From NCBI RefSeq assembly GCF_025398735.1, contig NZ_CP104694.1:857501-921500 (forward strand): DNA of 64,000 nucleotides, in the 5' to 3' direction. Within the stretch, counting starts at the first letter, position 1; each line of letters opens with the position of its first letter. The notes under the pieces were generated by a model. The model saw only the letters and a program-made list of their open reading frames with translations, ran no database searches and was not told the origin of the DNA. This DNA is from Tahibacter amnicola. GTDB taxonomy: Bacteria; Pseudomonadota; Gammaproteobacteria; Xanthomonadales; Rhodanobacteraceae. This document shows positions 6,183 to 15,682 of the stretch, in pieces. Made by a program: the position numbers and the translations under genes.

Positions 6183-9100
6183 AACCGCCCGGCAAGGTGG
6201 TGCCGCTGCGGCCGCCCTCCTTTGACGAGCCGCCGCAGATCCACGACCACGGCCCGGTCAGCCGCCCGCGCCGCCTGCCGCGGCCCCGCGTGGATGGCGG
6301 TTCCGAGGCGCCGCCGTTGCATCCGTCCGTCGCCGTCTACTACGCGGAACTGCATTGCCTGAGTGACTTCAGTTTCCAGCGCGGCGCCTCCAGTGCGGCC
6401 GAGTTGTTCGAGCGGGCCGCGCGGCTGGGCTACAACGCCCTGGCCATCACCGACGAGTGCTCCCTGGCCGGCATCGTGCGTGCCTGGGAGGCGTCGAAGA
6501 AGTTCGACCTGCGCCTGATCGTCGGCAGCGAGATCCGGCTGGCGGACGGCCCGACCCTGGTCTTCCTGGTCGAAGACCTCGCCGGCTACACGGAGTTGTG
6601 CCGCCTGGTCACCCTCGGGCGACGCCGCTGCGAAAAAGGCAGCTACCGGCTGTGCCGGGCGGATGTGGAAAACCTCGCGCCGGGCCTGGTCGTGCTGTGG
6701 CTGCCGGATCCTGCCGGCCTGCCTTCGCGCCAGCCGGCGCCGGACGCGCAGGCGGTCACCGCGGCGCTCGCCGATGATGCCGACTGGGTCCGGCGGCACT
6801 TCGCCGGCCGTGCCTGGATTGCCGTCGAACTGCATCGCGGCGCGGACGACGCGGCCGACGAAGCGGCATTGGTGCAATTGGGAAAACACAGCCATTTGCC
6901 GGTGCTCGCGGCCGGTGGCGTCCATATGCACCATCGCAGCCGGCGCGTGCTGCAGGATGTCCTGACGGCGGTTCGCCTCAACACCACCGTTGCCAACGCG
7001 GGCGATGCGCTGTTTCCGAACGGTGAACGGCACCTGCGCCAGATCGCGACGCTGTGCGCGATCCATTCGCCGGCGCTGCTGGCCGAAACGCAGGTCGTGG
7101 CCGACCGGTGTCGCTTCCGGCTGGATGGCATCAACTACGAGTATCCGCATGAACTGGTTCCGCAAGGCCGCGACGCGACAACTCATTTGCGTGAACTGAC
7201 CTGGCAGGGAGCCCGTGCCCATTGGCCGGACGGCATTCCGGACAGGGTGGTCCGCCAGCTGGACAAAGAGCTGGCCCTGATCCGGCACAAGAAGTACGAG
7301 CACTTCTTCCTCACGGTCTACGAACTGGTCGACTGGGCGCGCCGGCAGGATCCGCCCATCCTCTGCCAGGGGCGCGGATCGGCGGCCAACTCGGCTGTCT
7401 GCTACTGCCTGGGTATCACCTCGGTCGATCCGGCGACAGGGCACCTGCTGTTCGAACGCTTCCTCTCGGCCGATCGCGACGAGCCGCCGGATATCGATGT
7501 GGACTTCGAGCACGAGCGGCGCGAAGAGGTGCTGCAGCACGTGTTCTCCAAATATGGTCGCGACCGTGCCGCGCTCGCGGCGACCGTGATCACCTGGCAA
7601 TCCAAGAGCGCCGTGCGCGCGGTGGGTGCGGCGATGGGGCTGGGCGCTGATCAGCTCGATGCGCTCAGTCGCGTGTTCACGCGTGGCAACGGGGGCGAAT
7701 CGCTGGATGCGTTGCTGGCGGAAAACGGCTTCGACAGCCGTGATCCCACCCTGCAACGCATCATGGCCGTCACCGCCGAGCTGGTGGACCGCCCCCGCCA
7801 CCTCTCCCAGCATGTCGGTGGCTTCGTCATCTCCGAACATCCGCTGCACAGCCTGGTGCCGGTCGAGAATGCCGCCATGGCGGACCGCACCGTCATCCAG
7901 TGGGACAAGGACGACCTGGAGGCCCTGGGCCTGCTCAAGGTCGATTGCCTGGCCCTGGGCATGCTGACCTGCCTGCGCAAATGTTTCGACCTGATCCAGG
8001 TACACAAGGGAGAGAAACTGGGCCTCAAATCCATCGCGCCGGACGATCAGGCCACGTACGAAATGATCCAGAAGGCCGACACGATCGGTGTCTTCCAGAT
8101 CGAATCGCGTGCGCAGATGTCGATGCTGCCCCGCCTGAGGCCGGCCACCTTCTACGACCTCGTCATCGAAGTGGCCATCGTGCGGCCGGGGCCGATCCAG
8201 GGCGGCATGGTGCATCCCTATCTGCGCCGGCGCAGCGGTGAAGAGCACTATGTTCCAGACGAGCGCCTGGCGCCGGCGATCGGTCGGACGCTGGGCGTGC
8301 CGATCTTCCAGGAGCAGGTGATGCACCTGCTGCAGCTCGCCGCCGACTTCACGCCGGAGGAATCGGACAAGCTGCGTCGTTCCATGGCGGCCTGGAAGCG
8401 GCACGGTGGCCTCGAGCACTTCGAGCAGCGTATCCGCGACGGCATGCGCCGGAATCACTACGACGACGCCTTTGCCACGCAGATTTTCGAGCAGATCAAG
8501 GGGTTTGGCAGCTACGGCTTTCCTGAATCCCACGCGACGAGCTTCGCCCAGATCGCCTATGTGTCTTCCTGGCTCAAATGCCATCACCCGGAAGCGTTCA
8601 CCTGCGCGCTCATCAATTCCCAGCCGATGGGCTTCTATCCGCCGGCGCAGCTCATCCAGGACCTGCGCCACCACGGCGGCTGCGTACGCCCGGCCGATGT
8701 CAGCCACAGCGACTGGGATTGCACCCTGGAGGCGCTGCCCGGCGGCGGCCATGCACTGCGCCTGGGCCTGCGCCTGGTCAAGTCGCTCAAACAGGTGGTA
8801 GCCGAACGCATCGTGACAGCGCGGCGCGTGCGGCCATTTGCCGATGTGGCCGACTTCACCGCCCGCGCACAGATCGAACGGTTCGAGCGCGACCGTCTGG
8901 CGGAAGCCGGTGCACTCAAATCGCTGGCGGGGCATCGCCATCGCGCCCGCTGGGAGAGCGCAGGCGCGCAGATCCCCACGCCGCTGCTGAGCGGAGCCAC
9001 CGTGCAGGAGGAGCGCGTAGCCCTGCGTCCCCCCACGCGTACAGCCAATGTCATGGCCGACTACGCCACGACCGGCCTGTCACTGGAAGCGCATCCGGCG

Positions 9101-9457
9101 GCATTGGCGCGCGCCGCCCTGCGCCGGCGTGCAGTGCGCGATTCGCGCGAATTGCAGGCGCTGGACGGCAACACCTTTGCACGCAGCGCGGGGCTGGTCA
9201 CGGTGCGGCAAGCCCCGCCGACGGCCAGCGGCGTGGTCTTCGTCACGCTGGAGGACGAGCACGGGCAGGTCAATGTGGTCGTCTGGCGCGACCTTGCGCA
9301 ACGCCAGCGCCGGGTCTTGCTGGAGTCGGTGCTCCTGGGGGTCGATGGTGTACTGCAGACGGAGCAGGGCGTCCGCCATCTGGTTGCCAAGCGGCTGCAC
9401 AACTATACGTCGCTCCTGCCGGCCGGGCTCGACAGTCAGGTTCGCAATTTCTACTGA
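6179..9457 (+). CDS. dnaE2: Error-prone DNA polymerase DnaE2 (ImuC)
   Basis: A 1092-residue C-family polymerase, close to the usual DnaE2 length and shorter than replicative DnaE (about 1160). Order of domains: a basic N-terminal extension of about 55 residues, a PHP domain (YAELHCLSDFSFQRGAS to about 330), the polymerase core with catalytic acidic motif PDIDVDFEHERREEV near 436, and a C-terminal OB-fold (VVFVTLEDEHGQVNVVVW near 1020). It performs translesion synthesis with ImuA and ImuB during SOS. Overlaps imuB by four bases. The 3' end converges on the 9481 gene with 23 bp between. Confidence 0.96.
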   Translation: MKPPGKVVPLRPPSFDEPPQIHDHGPVSRPRRLPRPRVDGGSEAPPLHPSVAVYYAELHCLSDFSFQRGASSAAELFERAARLGYNALAITDECSLAGIVRAWEASKKFDLRLIVGSEIRLADGPTLVFLVEDLAGYTELCRLVTLGRRRCEKGSYRLCRADVENLAPGLVVLWLPDPAGLPSRQPAPDAQAVTAALADDADWVRRHFAGRAWIAVELHRGADDAADEAALVQLGKHSHLPVLAAGGVHMHHRSRRVLQDVLTAVRLNTTVANAGDALFPNGERHLRQIATLCAIHSPALLAETQVVADRCRFRLDGINYEYPHELVPQGRDATTHLRELTWQGARAHWPDGIPDRVVRQLDKELALIRHKKYEHFFLTVYELVDWARRQDPPILCQGRGSAANSAVCYCLGITSVDPATGHLLFERFLSADRDEPPDIDVDFEHERREEVLQHVFSKYGRDRAALAATVITWQSKSAVRAVGAAMGLGADQLDALSRVFTRGNGGESLDALLAENGFDSRDPTLQRIMAVTAELVDRPRHLSQHVGGFVISEHPLHSLVPVENAAMADRTVIQWDKDDLEALGLLKVDCLALGMLTCLRKCFDLIQVHKGEKLGLKSIAPDDQATYEMIQKADTIGVFQIESRAQMSMLPRLRPATFYDLVIEVAIVRPGPIQGGMVHPYLRRRSGEEHYVPDERLAPAIGRTLGVPIFQEQVMHLLQLAADFTPEESDKLRRSMAAWKRHGGLEHFEQRIRDGMRRNHYDDAFATQIFEQIKGFGSYGFPESHATSFAQIAYVSSWLKCHHPEAFTCALINSQPMGFYPPAQLIQDLRHHGGCVRPADVSHSDWDCTLEALPGGGHALRLGLRLVKSLKQVVAERIVTARRVRPFADVADFTARAQIERFERDRLAEAGALKSLAGHRHRARWESAGAQIPTPLLSGATVQEERVALRPPTRTANVMADYATTGLSLEAHPAALARAALRRRAVRDSRELQALDGNTFARSAGLVTVRQAPPTASGVVFVTLEDEHGQVNVVVWRDLAQRQRRVLLESVLLGVDGVLQTEQGVRHLVAKRLHNYTSLLPAGLDSQVRNFY

Positions 9458-9480
9458 TCCACAATGCGCCATGCGAAAGG

Positions 9481-9858
9481 CTAGGACGCCTGGTCGCGCA
9501 TGCCTTCCAGGCAGATGGAAAACCAGTCGTATCCCTCGCACAGCGTATCGATCTCGCTGTCCGGCGACAGCATGCCCAGCGCCGCCGTCAGCGCCCAGTA
9601 CTCCCCAAGATGATGTTCGAGCAGGTCGGCGTTCTGCTCCAGATGGCGGAAAATCTCCAGCCGCAGGGCATCCAGGCGGCTGTAGTCGAAGCCTGGCTGC
9701 AGCGATTGCGTCACCATCGCCATGGCGCGGCGCGCCAGTTCCGGCAGGGCGAAATCCCAGCAGCCCAGCTGCAGGCACATCGACACGCGCACGTAGTCGT
9801 TGGCGGCAGCCAGGCCATGGTTCTGGAACAGCTGACGAATTGCCGGATGGTCCGCCAT
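9481..9858 (-). CDS. Hypothetical protein (125 residues)
   Basis: I do not recognise the family. The product is predicted to be mostly helical and soluble, with no signal peptide or membrane segment. It contains LQLGCWDFALPELARRAMAM near 30-49 and ends CEGYDWFSICLEGMRDQAS. Codon use matches neighbouring genes, and the frame is the only plausible one in the interval, so it is probably real. It lies between dnaE2 (convergent) and the motor-like pair (same strand, 268 bp upstream). Confidence 0.55.
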   Translation of the reverse strand: MADHPAIRQLFQNHGLAAANDYVRVSMCLQLGCWDFALPELARRAMAMVTQSLQPGFDYSRLDALRLEIFRHLEQNADLLEHHLGEYWALTAALGMLSPDSEIDTLCEGYDWFSICLEGMRDQAS

Positions 9859-10126
9859 TGGCTACGACTGCGCCTAATCGACAAAAAGAGAATCCAATTA
9901 GTACACGAAGTCGCGCGATTGCGGTATCCGTTCCTGCGCGTCGTGGCTTAGACCTTGGTCGTTGGCACTAATGGCCTGCAACACGCGAATCGGAAGAGAC
10001 TGACTCGTTCCGGCCGCGCTGGACTTGCCGCTCACTCGGGCTGTAGCACTGCTCCCCTCACCCCGAAGCGGCGCCCAGCACGACCAGCCCTTCGCCAGTC
10101 ACTCCCGACTCTTCGATTACAGGCCA
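9859..10126. other. Intergenic region, nothing recognised
   Basis: 268 bp between the small hypothetical gene and the MotB-like gene, both on the minus strand. I see no convincing promoter, hairpin with T run, or short gene. Confidence 0.4.
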
Positions 10127-11212
10127 CTAGCGATTGGTCAGCTGGATCTCGATGCGCCGGTTACGTGCCAGTGCCTCGGGTGTCTGCGACGTATCCAGCG
10201 GCTGGAACTGGCCGAAGCCGTTGGCGGAGAGCCGATGCGCCGGAAGCCCCTGCACCACGAGATACTTCACGATCGACACGGCGCGGGCCGACGACAGCTC
10301 CCAGTTCGAGGGGAAGCGATCCGTATGGATGGGGCGATCATCCGTATGGCCGTCGATACGCAGCACCCAGTCGACGGTGGAAGGAATCTCCGACGCCACC
10401 TCCCGGACCGTCATGGCCAGTGTGGCCATCGACGCCAGTGCTGCCGGGCTCAGCTCGGCCGAGCCCGAATCAAACAGGATGTCCGTCGGCACGACGAACC
10501 GGTCGCCCACGATGCGGACGTCCGCCCGGTTGCCGAGCGCCTCACGCAGGCGGCCGAAGAACTCGGACCGGTAGCGTTCCAGCTCGCCCACGCGATTGGC
10601 CAGGGCAATATTGAGCTCCTTGCCGAGGTTGGCGATCTTCAGGTCTTTCGCGGTGATGTCTTTCCTGGCCACGTCCAGCGCGGCCTGGATCTGCGCCAGC
10701 TGCGTGTTGACCGCCGCCAGCTGGCGATTGAGCAACTCGATCTGCGCCACCTGCTGGGCGGACAGTTCCTTGCCCTTGGCCGTCTCCTCCTGGCTGATGC
10801 CGAGCTCACCGGCGAGCTTGGCGACCTCGGTTTCCAGCTCCGCCTTGAGCTTCTGCAGTGCCGCCACGTCGGCGCCCAGGCGCGCCGCTTCGGTCTGCGC
10901 CGCATCGAGGGAGGTCTTGAACTGGTCGCGTTCGGCGGCGGTGGCGCCCAGTGATGCCGACAATTCCTTCACCTGCGCGTCGAGCGCAGTCTTGGCGGAT
11001 TCGGCGAGCGACAGGGTTCTCGCCAGTTCCGCCACGCGCGCGTTCAGGCTGTCCAGCGCGCGGTTCTTGCCGGCGAGCGAGTCAGACAGCACGAACTGCC
11101 CGATGGCGAACAACAGCAACACGAACATCATCACCATGATCAGCGAGGTGAGCGCATCCACGAATCCCGGCCAGATATCCAGGCCGCGGCGACGCGTCGC
11201 AAGACTGCGCAT
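10127..11212 (-). CDS. MotB/OmpA-like inner membrane protein with long coiled coil
   Basis: A 361-residue protein. A short basic N-terminus is followed by one membrane segment at about 19-43 (starting DALTSLIMVMMFVLLLF), with an Asp at its cytoplasmic edge as in MotB and ZorB proton-channel subunits. A predicted coiled coil rich in Ala/Leu/Glu covers about 50-215. An OmpA-type peptidoglycan-binding domain runs from about 230 to the end, with the IDGHTDDRPI and LSSARAVSIVKYL motifs. It probably forms a proton-driven stator with the MotA-like protein 8 bp upstream, anchored to the cell wall. No flagellar gene is nearby, so a flagellar role is not supported. Confidence 0.8.
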   Translation of the reverse strand: MRSLATRRRGLDIWPGFVDALTSLIMVMMFVLLLFAIGQFVLSDSLAGKNRALDSLNARVAELARTLSLAESAKTALDAQVKELSASLGATAAERDQFKTSLDAAQTEAARLGADVAALQKLKAELETEVAKLAGELGISQEETAKGKELSAQQVAQIELLNRQLAAVNTQLAQIQAALDVARKDITAKDLKIANLGKELNIALANRVGELERYRSEFFGRLREALGNRADVRIVGDRFVVPTDILFDSGSAELSPAALASMATLAMTVREVASEIPSTVDWVLRIDGHTDDRPIHTDRFPSNWELSSARAVSIVKYLVVQGLPAHRLSANGFGQFQPLDTSQTPEALARNRRIEIQLTNR

Positions 11213-11220
11213 GGGAGGCC

Positions 11221-12300
11221 TCAGTAACCGCGGTCAGCGGGAGCGGGACGACGCTGCGTGTCCATCGCGGCTGCGATCGTGCGCGACAGCAGGCGGAACT
11301 CCGAACGTAGATCGTCGGAGAGCGACTGTCCGCCCTGGGACTGGGCTGCCAGCGACTTGAGCACCGTGCGCAGTTCCTCCTGCACTTCAAGGCTGGCGTG
11401 CCGCTCGCGCGCATCGCGCGCGAGGAATTCGGTGAGCTTGGCCAGCTGTCCGCTCAATTCGCCCAGGTGCTCGTTCGAGGCGCGGCGCTCGCGGTCGTTT
11501 TCGACCAGGGCGCGATGCATCCGCTCCAGGCCGTCGGCCGTCTGCTCGAGCAGGGCCTGCACGTAGGCAGGCACCGATGTGTCGCCTTCGACGCCGACGG
11601 CGGTTCCACCGGAAAGGCGGGTGAGACTGGACAGCCATTCCTCCAGTTCGTTGTAGAAGCGGTTCTGCGCGTGACCTGCCTGCAGGTCGAGAAAACCGAC
11701 GATGAGCGAACTGGCCAGGCCGAACAAGGACGTGGAGAAGGAGGTTGACATGCCCGCGAGCGGTTCGCGCAGATTGGCCTTGAGCGCAGTGAACATGGCG
11801 GCCGCGTCGCTGCCCACGTCCAGCGAGCCGATGATGTCGGAGACCGAACGGATGGTCGCCAGCAGGCCCCAGAACGTTCCGAGCAGGCCCAGGAAGATGG
11901 CCAGGCCGATCAGGTAGCGCGACAGGTCGCGCGATTCCTCCAGCCGAAGATAGACGCCGTCGAGCACCGTGCGCATGGAGGTAGGCGTCAGCGCCAGCTT
12001 GCCGCGCTCGCGGCCGGCCAGCATCCGCGCCATCGGCACCAGCAGGCGCGGCTTGCCCGGTACCGGCCGCTCGGGGTTCGCACGGCGGAAATGCTCCATC
12101 CAGTCGATGTCGCGATTGAGCATCAGCACCTGGCGCAGGTTGACCGCGATGCCGCAGGCCAGGGTCAGCAGGATGATGCCGTTGAAGAACGGGTTGGCCT
12201 GGAACGCATCCACCAGGCGCGGCGCAATCAGGGCGACAAGGGCGGCGATGGCGGCAAGGAAGCCGATCATCCAGAGGAGGCTGCGGTACGGTCGGGTCAT
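11221..12300 (-). CDS. MotA/ZorA-like inner membrane channel protein with cytoplasmic tail
   Basis: A 359-residue protein with membrane segments at about 8-27, 36-55, 128-150 and 178-202. The last two form the MotA/TolQ/ExbB proton-channel core (LIGLAIFLGLLGTFWGLL, then TSFSTSLFGLASSLIVGFLDL). The remaining 155 residues form a cytoplasmic helical tail (LERMHRALVENDRERRAS onward). MotA-like proteins drive a conformational change in a partner using ion flow. The pair 12300-10127 resembles ZorA-ZorB of Zorya phage defence in architecture, but no ZorC, ZorD or ZorE is adjacent. Similar two-gene units are common in Xanthomonadales. Role unknown. Confidence 0.78.
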   Translation of the reverse strand: MTRPYRSLLWMIGFLAAIAALVALIAPRLVDAFQANPFFNGIILLTLACGIAVNLRQVLMLNRDIDWMEHFRRANPERPVPGKPRLLVPMARMLAGRERGKLALTPTSMRTVLDGVYLRLEESRDLSRYLIGLAIFLGLLGTFWGLLATIRSVSDIIGSLDVGSDAAAMFTALKANLREPLAGMSTSFSTSLFGLASSLIVGFLDLQAGHAQNRFYNELEEWLSSLTRLSGGTAVGVEGDTSVPAYVQALLEQTADGLERMHRALVENDRERRASNEHLGELSGQLAKLTEFLARDARERHASLEVQEELRTVLKSLAAQSQGGQSLSDDLRSEFRLLSRTIAAAMDTQRRPAPADRGY

Positions 12301-12439
12301 GTCGGTGCCTGGAGGAGGTCGGGACGGGCGTAACGCCCCCCGGTTGGATGCCGATCAGCTCCGACCGGTTGCGTCGGACTTGGTTCCCGTCCAGCGCCGC
12401 CGCGGAGGCTGGCCGACTGTACCGCAGCGTCCGTGAACG

Positions 12440-13228
12440 TCAGTCCAGCCCGAAGAACTGCATCGCCGTCGCGGTCGTGGCGGCGGCGGTCGCTTCGAGG
12501 GACTCGCCGCGGTCCCGCGCGAGCTCCGCGCAGATATGCCCCAGGAACATCGGCTCGTTGCGCCGGTGGCTGGGCATGGGTTTCAGGTTGCGTGGCAGCA
12601 GGTAGGGGCTGTCCGTCTCGATCATCAGCCGGTTTGCCGGGATATTGCCGACGATTTCGCGCAGGTGCGTGCCGCGGCGTTCGTCACAGATCCACCCGGT
12701 GATGCCGATGTGGCAGTCCAGGTCCAGGTAGTCGAACAACTCCTCGCGCGTTCCGGTGAAACAGTGCACGACCACGGCGCCAAGGCGATCGCGGACGGGT
12801 TTGAGCAGGGAGATGAAATCCGCGTGCGCGTCGCGCTGGTGCAGGAACAGGGGCTTGCCGCAGTCCAGGGCGATTTCCAGCTGGCGCTCGAAGGCGAAGA
12901 GCTGGGTCGGGCGTGGCGACAGATCGCGGTGGTAATCAAGCCCCGTTTCGCCGACGGCGCGCACCTCGGGGGCTGCGACGAGTTCGCGCAGCAAATCGTC
13001 CGTTTCCGCGTCGAATTCGGAGGCGTGATGCGGATGGATGCCGGCCGTCGCGGCCATCAGGCCAGGAAACTTCCGGGCGAGCTCCAGTGCGGCCGGGCTA
13101 CCCTCGCGGCTGGCACCGGTAATGACCATCCGGCAGACACCGTGTGCGCGGGCCCGCTCGACGACGGCGTCCAGATCATGCTGGAACGAGGAATGGGTCA
13201 GGTTTGCGCCGATGTCGATCAACTGCAT
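12440..13228 (-). CDS. tatD: TatD family metal-dependent deoxyribonuclease
   Basis: A 262-residue TIM-barrel hydrolase. Metal and catalytic motifs are clear: DIGANLTH at the start, GIHPHHA near 63-69, VGETGLDYH near 92, HCFTGT near 155, and IETDSPYL near 200. TatD enzymes are 3'-5' exonucleases acting on damaged DNA. The gene is upstream of the MotA-like gene on the same strand with a 139-bp gap, so co-transcription is possible but not evident. It diverges from the secreted protein gene at 13391. Confidence 0.92.
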   Translation of the reverse strand: MQLIDIGANLTHSSFQHDLDAVVERARAHGVCRMVITGASREGSPAALELARKFPGLMAATAGIHPHHASEFDAETDDLLRELVAAPEVRAVGETGLDYHRDLSPRPTQLFAFERQLEIALDCGKPLFLHQRDAHADFISLLKPVRDRLGAVVVHCFTGTREELFDYLDLDCHIGITGWICDERRGTHLREIVGNIPANRLMIETDSPYLLPRNLKPMPSHRRNEPMFLGHICAELARDRGESLEATAAATTATAMQFFGLD

Positions 13229-13390
13229 GGGGTATCACCGCGACAAAGAGCGCGATTATCCTTCAAGGCCGCGCACGCCTCCACGCAGGCACGGCGAGCG
13301 ACCTCAGACGGGCGGGAAAGTTCATAGGGAATTCATGCGTTCGCGGACAAGCTGCGGACGGTGCGGAAGGCTTATCCAACGGAGAGTGTG

Positions 13391-14602
13391 ATGCGCAATT
13401 TCAAGGTTCTCGGCTGGGCCGGGTTGGTTCTGGTGGGCTTTTCGGCCACCGTCATGGCGGCCGACGTGGTAACCGGTGCTGCCGCTGAGGGACGTCGCGA
13501 GTCGGTAGCCAGCGAGCAGCAGCAGGCACAGGTCCTGCTGGGCGGGGCAACGCAGAAGACCACCGCCAGTCGCAGCGCTGGTGCCGCAACGACGCCGGGC
13601 CCCGTTGCCAAGGCGACCACACCGGCTCCCAACGCGTATCGTGCCTACGCTCCCAGCTGCTTGTCGCACCCATTGCCGGAACAATTCTCCGGCCCGCTCA
13701 CACCGCCCACGGCTCCCTTCCGCGTGCGCCTCGCCGCAATCCAGACCGGCGTGAACGGCTACGTTACCGAAGATGTCAACGTGCGCCTGTGGCGTATTCC
13801 CTGCAGCAGCAGCGGACAGTTCTACGAATCGGTCACCCTGCTGGCGATCGACCGCGATGCGGCGAACGAAGGCAACACGCAGCGCTACCCGCTGTTCCCG
13901 GGCGTCCGGGTCACGCAGGGCAGCAATACGCTCAAACTGGTGCGCGTGGCCGAAGAACCCAACACGGTGCTCTCCCACACCAAGGCGGATGAGCCGCTGA
14001 TCCGCAGCAGCACCTTCGTCCTGGAGAACTTCGCCTCCAACGACAGCTCCACGGCGTACTTCGACTTCAACAATCCGTTCACCATTACGTTCTTCAACTT
14101 CTTCAACGGTGACACGGGCCAGGCGCTGCAGGTGCCGGTCTACAACCCGACGCAATCGACTTATCCCACCGCGTTCCAGAACCAGCCCATCACGGGCTAT
14201 CTCACCGGCAACTGGTATGACCCGGCGCACAGTGGCGAGGGCATCCTGGTGCAGGTGTTCGACCTGCCGGGCAACACCACGCGTAAGCTCTTCACCTTCG
14301 CCTGGTTCACCTACACCAATGATGGCCGTCCGTTCTGGCTGTTCGGTGCACAGGACTTCCCCATCGATTCACGCGGACCGCTCGTCGTGCCGACGGTCTA
14401 CCAGAACGGCGGTGGCTTCGCCGGCAACTTCGGCGCCAGCGCGCAGAGCCTGCCGTGGGGTTCGGTGACGTTCAACTTCCCGACCTGCTATTCGACCAGC
14501 TTCACCTTCAACGGCACCGCCAATATCCCCGGCGTCCCGGCCGGCAGCGGCACGCGCAACTGGATCCGCGCGGTCGATACCAACGGCTTGACCTGCGAAT
14601 AG
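13391..14602 (+). CDS. Secreted protein of unknown function with WYDPxxSGEG domain
   Basis: A 403-residue protein with a Sec signal peptide (cleavage probably after TVMA at about residue 23). A low-complexity Ala/Thr stretch follows (about 25-75), then two domains I cannot name. The last third contains TGNWYDPAHSGEGILVQVF followed by FAWFTYTNDGRPFWLFG, a motif that recurs in exported Xanthomonadales proteins of unknown function. Several Cys (APSCLSH, IPCSSS, FPTCYS, LTCE) suggest disulfides and a periplasmic or extracellular location. ATG 13391 is chosen because of GGAG at 13381 and the signal peptide; an in-frame ATG at 13361 would put ten polar residues before it. Confidence 0.7.
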   Translation: MRNFKVLGWAGLVLVGFSATVMAADVVTGAAAEGRRESVASEQQQAQVLLGGATQKTTASRSAGAATTPGPVAKATTPAPNAYRAYAPSCLSHPLPEQFSGPLTPPTAPFRVRLAAIQTGVNGYVTEDVNVRLWRIPCSSSGQFYESVTLLAIDRDAANEGNTQRYPLFPGVRVTQGSNTLKLVRVAEEPNTVLSHTKADEPLIRSSTFVLENFASNDSSTAYFDFNNPFTITFFNFFNGDTGQALQVPVYNPTQSTYPTAFQNQPITGYLTGNWYDPAHSGEGILVQVFDLPGNTTRKLFTFAWFTYTNDGRPFWLFGAQDFPIDSRGPLVVPTVYQNGGGFAGNFGASAQSLPWGSVTFNFPTCYSTSFTFNGTANIPGVPAGSGTRNWIRAVDTNGLTCE

Positions 14603-14630
14603 GCCCACGTTACACCAGTTGTTCCCGCAA

Positions 14631-14657
14631 GCGCCCCGCGAGGGGCGCTTTGCGTTT
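14631..14657 (+). terminator. Intrinsic terminator after the secreted protein gene
   Basis: A perfect 7-bp stem GCGCCCC/GGGGCGC with a GCGA loop at 14631-14648, followed by TTTGCGTTT. It ends the 13391 transcription unit before the GNAT genes. Confidence 0.7.
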
Positions 14658-14681
14658 GAGGGCAATCAACGGGCTTACCCT

Positions 14682-15122
14682 ATGACCGACGCATTCGAGA
14701 TCACCACCGACCCGGCACGCGTGGACCGCGACGTCGTCTTCCGCTACCTCTCCGGACATTCGACCTGGGCACGGGGCATATCCCGCGCCGTGGTGGAACG
14801 GTCGCTCGATCATTCCCTGTGTTTCAGCGGCTACGTCGGATCCACGCAGGTGGCCTTCGCCCGCGTCATCTCGGACTACGCCACCTTCGCGAACCTGGTC
14901 GATGTCTTCGTGCTCCCCGATCGCCGCGGACAGGGCTACAGCAAGCGGATGATGGAAGCGGTGCTGGCGCATCCGCAGTTGCAGGGGTTGCGACGTTTCA
15001 CCCTGGCGACCTGGGACGCGCACTCGTTGTATGCGCGCTACGGCTTTACCAGCCCGAGCCGGCCCGAGTCGCTGATGGAGCGGTATTTTCCGGACATCTA
15101 CGCGAACGCCGCTACGCCATGA
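14682..15122 (+). CDS. GNAT family N-acetyltransferase
   Basis: A 146-residue acetyltransferase. The acetyl-CoA binding motif A is visible as VFVLPDRRGQGYSKRMMEAVL near 84-104, with the Q/RxxGxG/A pattern. The RYGFTSPS segment near the end is also typical. The WARGISRAVVERSLDHSLCF segment marks a small GNAT subgroup of unknown substrate. The start is ATG 14682; the Shine-Dalgarno is weak. It overlaps the next gene by four bases (ATGA at 15119-15122), so the two acetyltransferases are co-translated. Confidence 0.85.
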   Translation: MTDAFEITTDPARVDRDVVFRYLSGHSTWARGISRAVVERSLDHSLCFSGYVGSTQVAFARVISDYATFANLVDVFVLPDRRGQGYSKRMMEAVLAHPQLQGLRRFTLATWDAHSLYARYGFTSPSRPESLMERYFPDIYANAATP

Positions 15123-15634
15123 GCAGCGACTCCGTCTCGATCATTCCGCAGACTGGGGATTACGTCCGCGCCGCCGGCGAGCTGATTGTCGCCATCCAGC
15201 GCGATGAGTTCGGCTTCGCGATGAGCATCGACAACCAGCCTGATCTGGTCGACGTCGATGGCTACTACCGTTTGGGCAAGGGAAATTTCTGGATTGCTCT
15301 CTCGGAAGGACGTGTCATTGGCACGATCGCGCTCAAGGACATCGGCAATGGCCAGGGCGCCTTGCGCAAGATGTTCGTGCATCCGGATTTCCGCGGTGCC
15401 GCGGCCGGCGTCGCGCAGCGCCTGCTGCAGGTGCTGCTGGATTGGTGCCAGGTGCAGGGTTTCCAGACGGTCTTCCTTGGCACCACGGAGCGCTTCCAGG
15501 CTGCACACCGGTTCTACGAACGCAACGGCTTCGTGCCGGTGGCGCAGGAAGACCTCCCGGCCGCGTTTCCGCTGATGGGCGTCGATACACGGTTCTATGT
15601 CCGGCGGCTTGGGGCAAGGTCTTCCGCTCAATAG
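15119..15634 (+). CDS. GNAT family N-acetyltransferase
   Basis: A 171-residue GNAT. Motif A is MFVHPDFRGAAAGVAQRLLQ near 84-104, followed by FYERNGFVPV near 138-147. The substrate cannot be inferred. Coupled by ATGA overlap to the preceding GNAT, from which it differs in sequence, so this is not a recent duplication. Confidence 0.85.
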   Translation: MSSDSVSIIPQTGDYVRAAGELIVAIQRDEFGFAMSIDNQPDLVDVDGYYRLGKGNFWIALSEGRVIGTIALKDIGNGQGALRKMFVHPDFRGAAAGVAQRLLQVLLDWCQVQGFQTVFLGTTERFQAAHRFYERNGFVPVAQEDLPAAFPLMGVDTRFYVRRLGARSSAQ

Positions 15635-15682
15635 GGCATGGCGGCATGGCGGCATGCGCGGCCTGTCCGCGCCCGTTACGCT

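Noticed and set aside
6089-8941. Very long open frame (950 codons) on the minus strand within imuB and dnaE2
   Set aside because: It is antisense to two well-recognised proteins and has a composition typical of GC-rich shadow frames; no domain is recognisable.
10127-13228. Complete Zorya defence system
   Set aside because: Only the motor pair resembles Zorya; ZorC, ZorD or ZorE are not present in the window.
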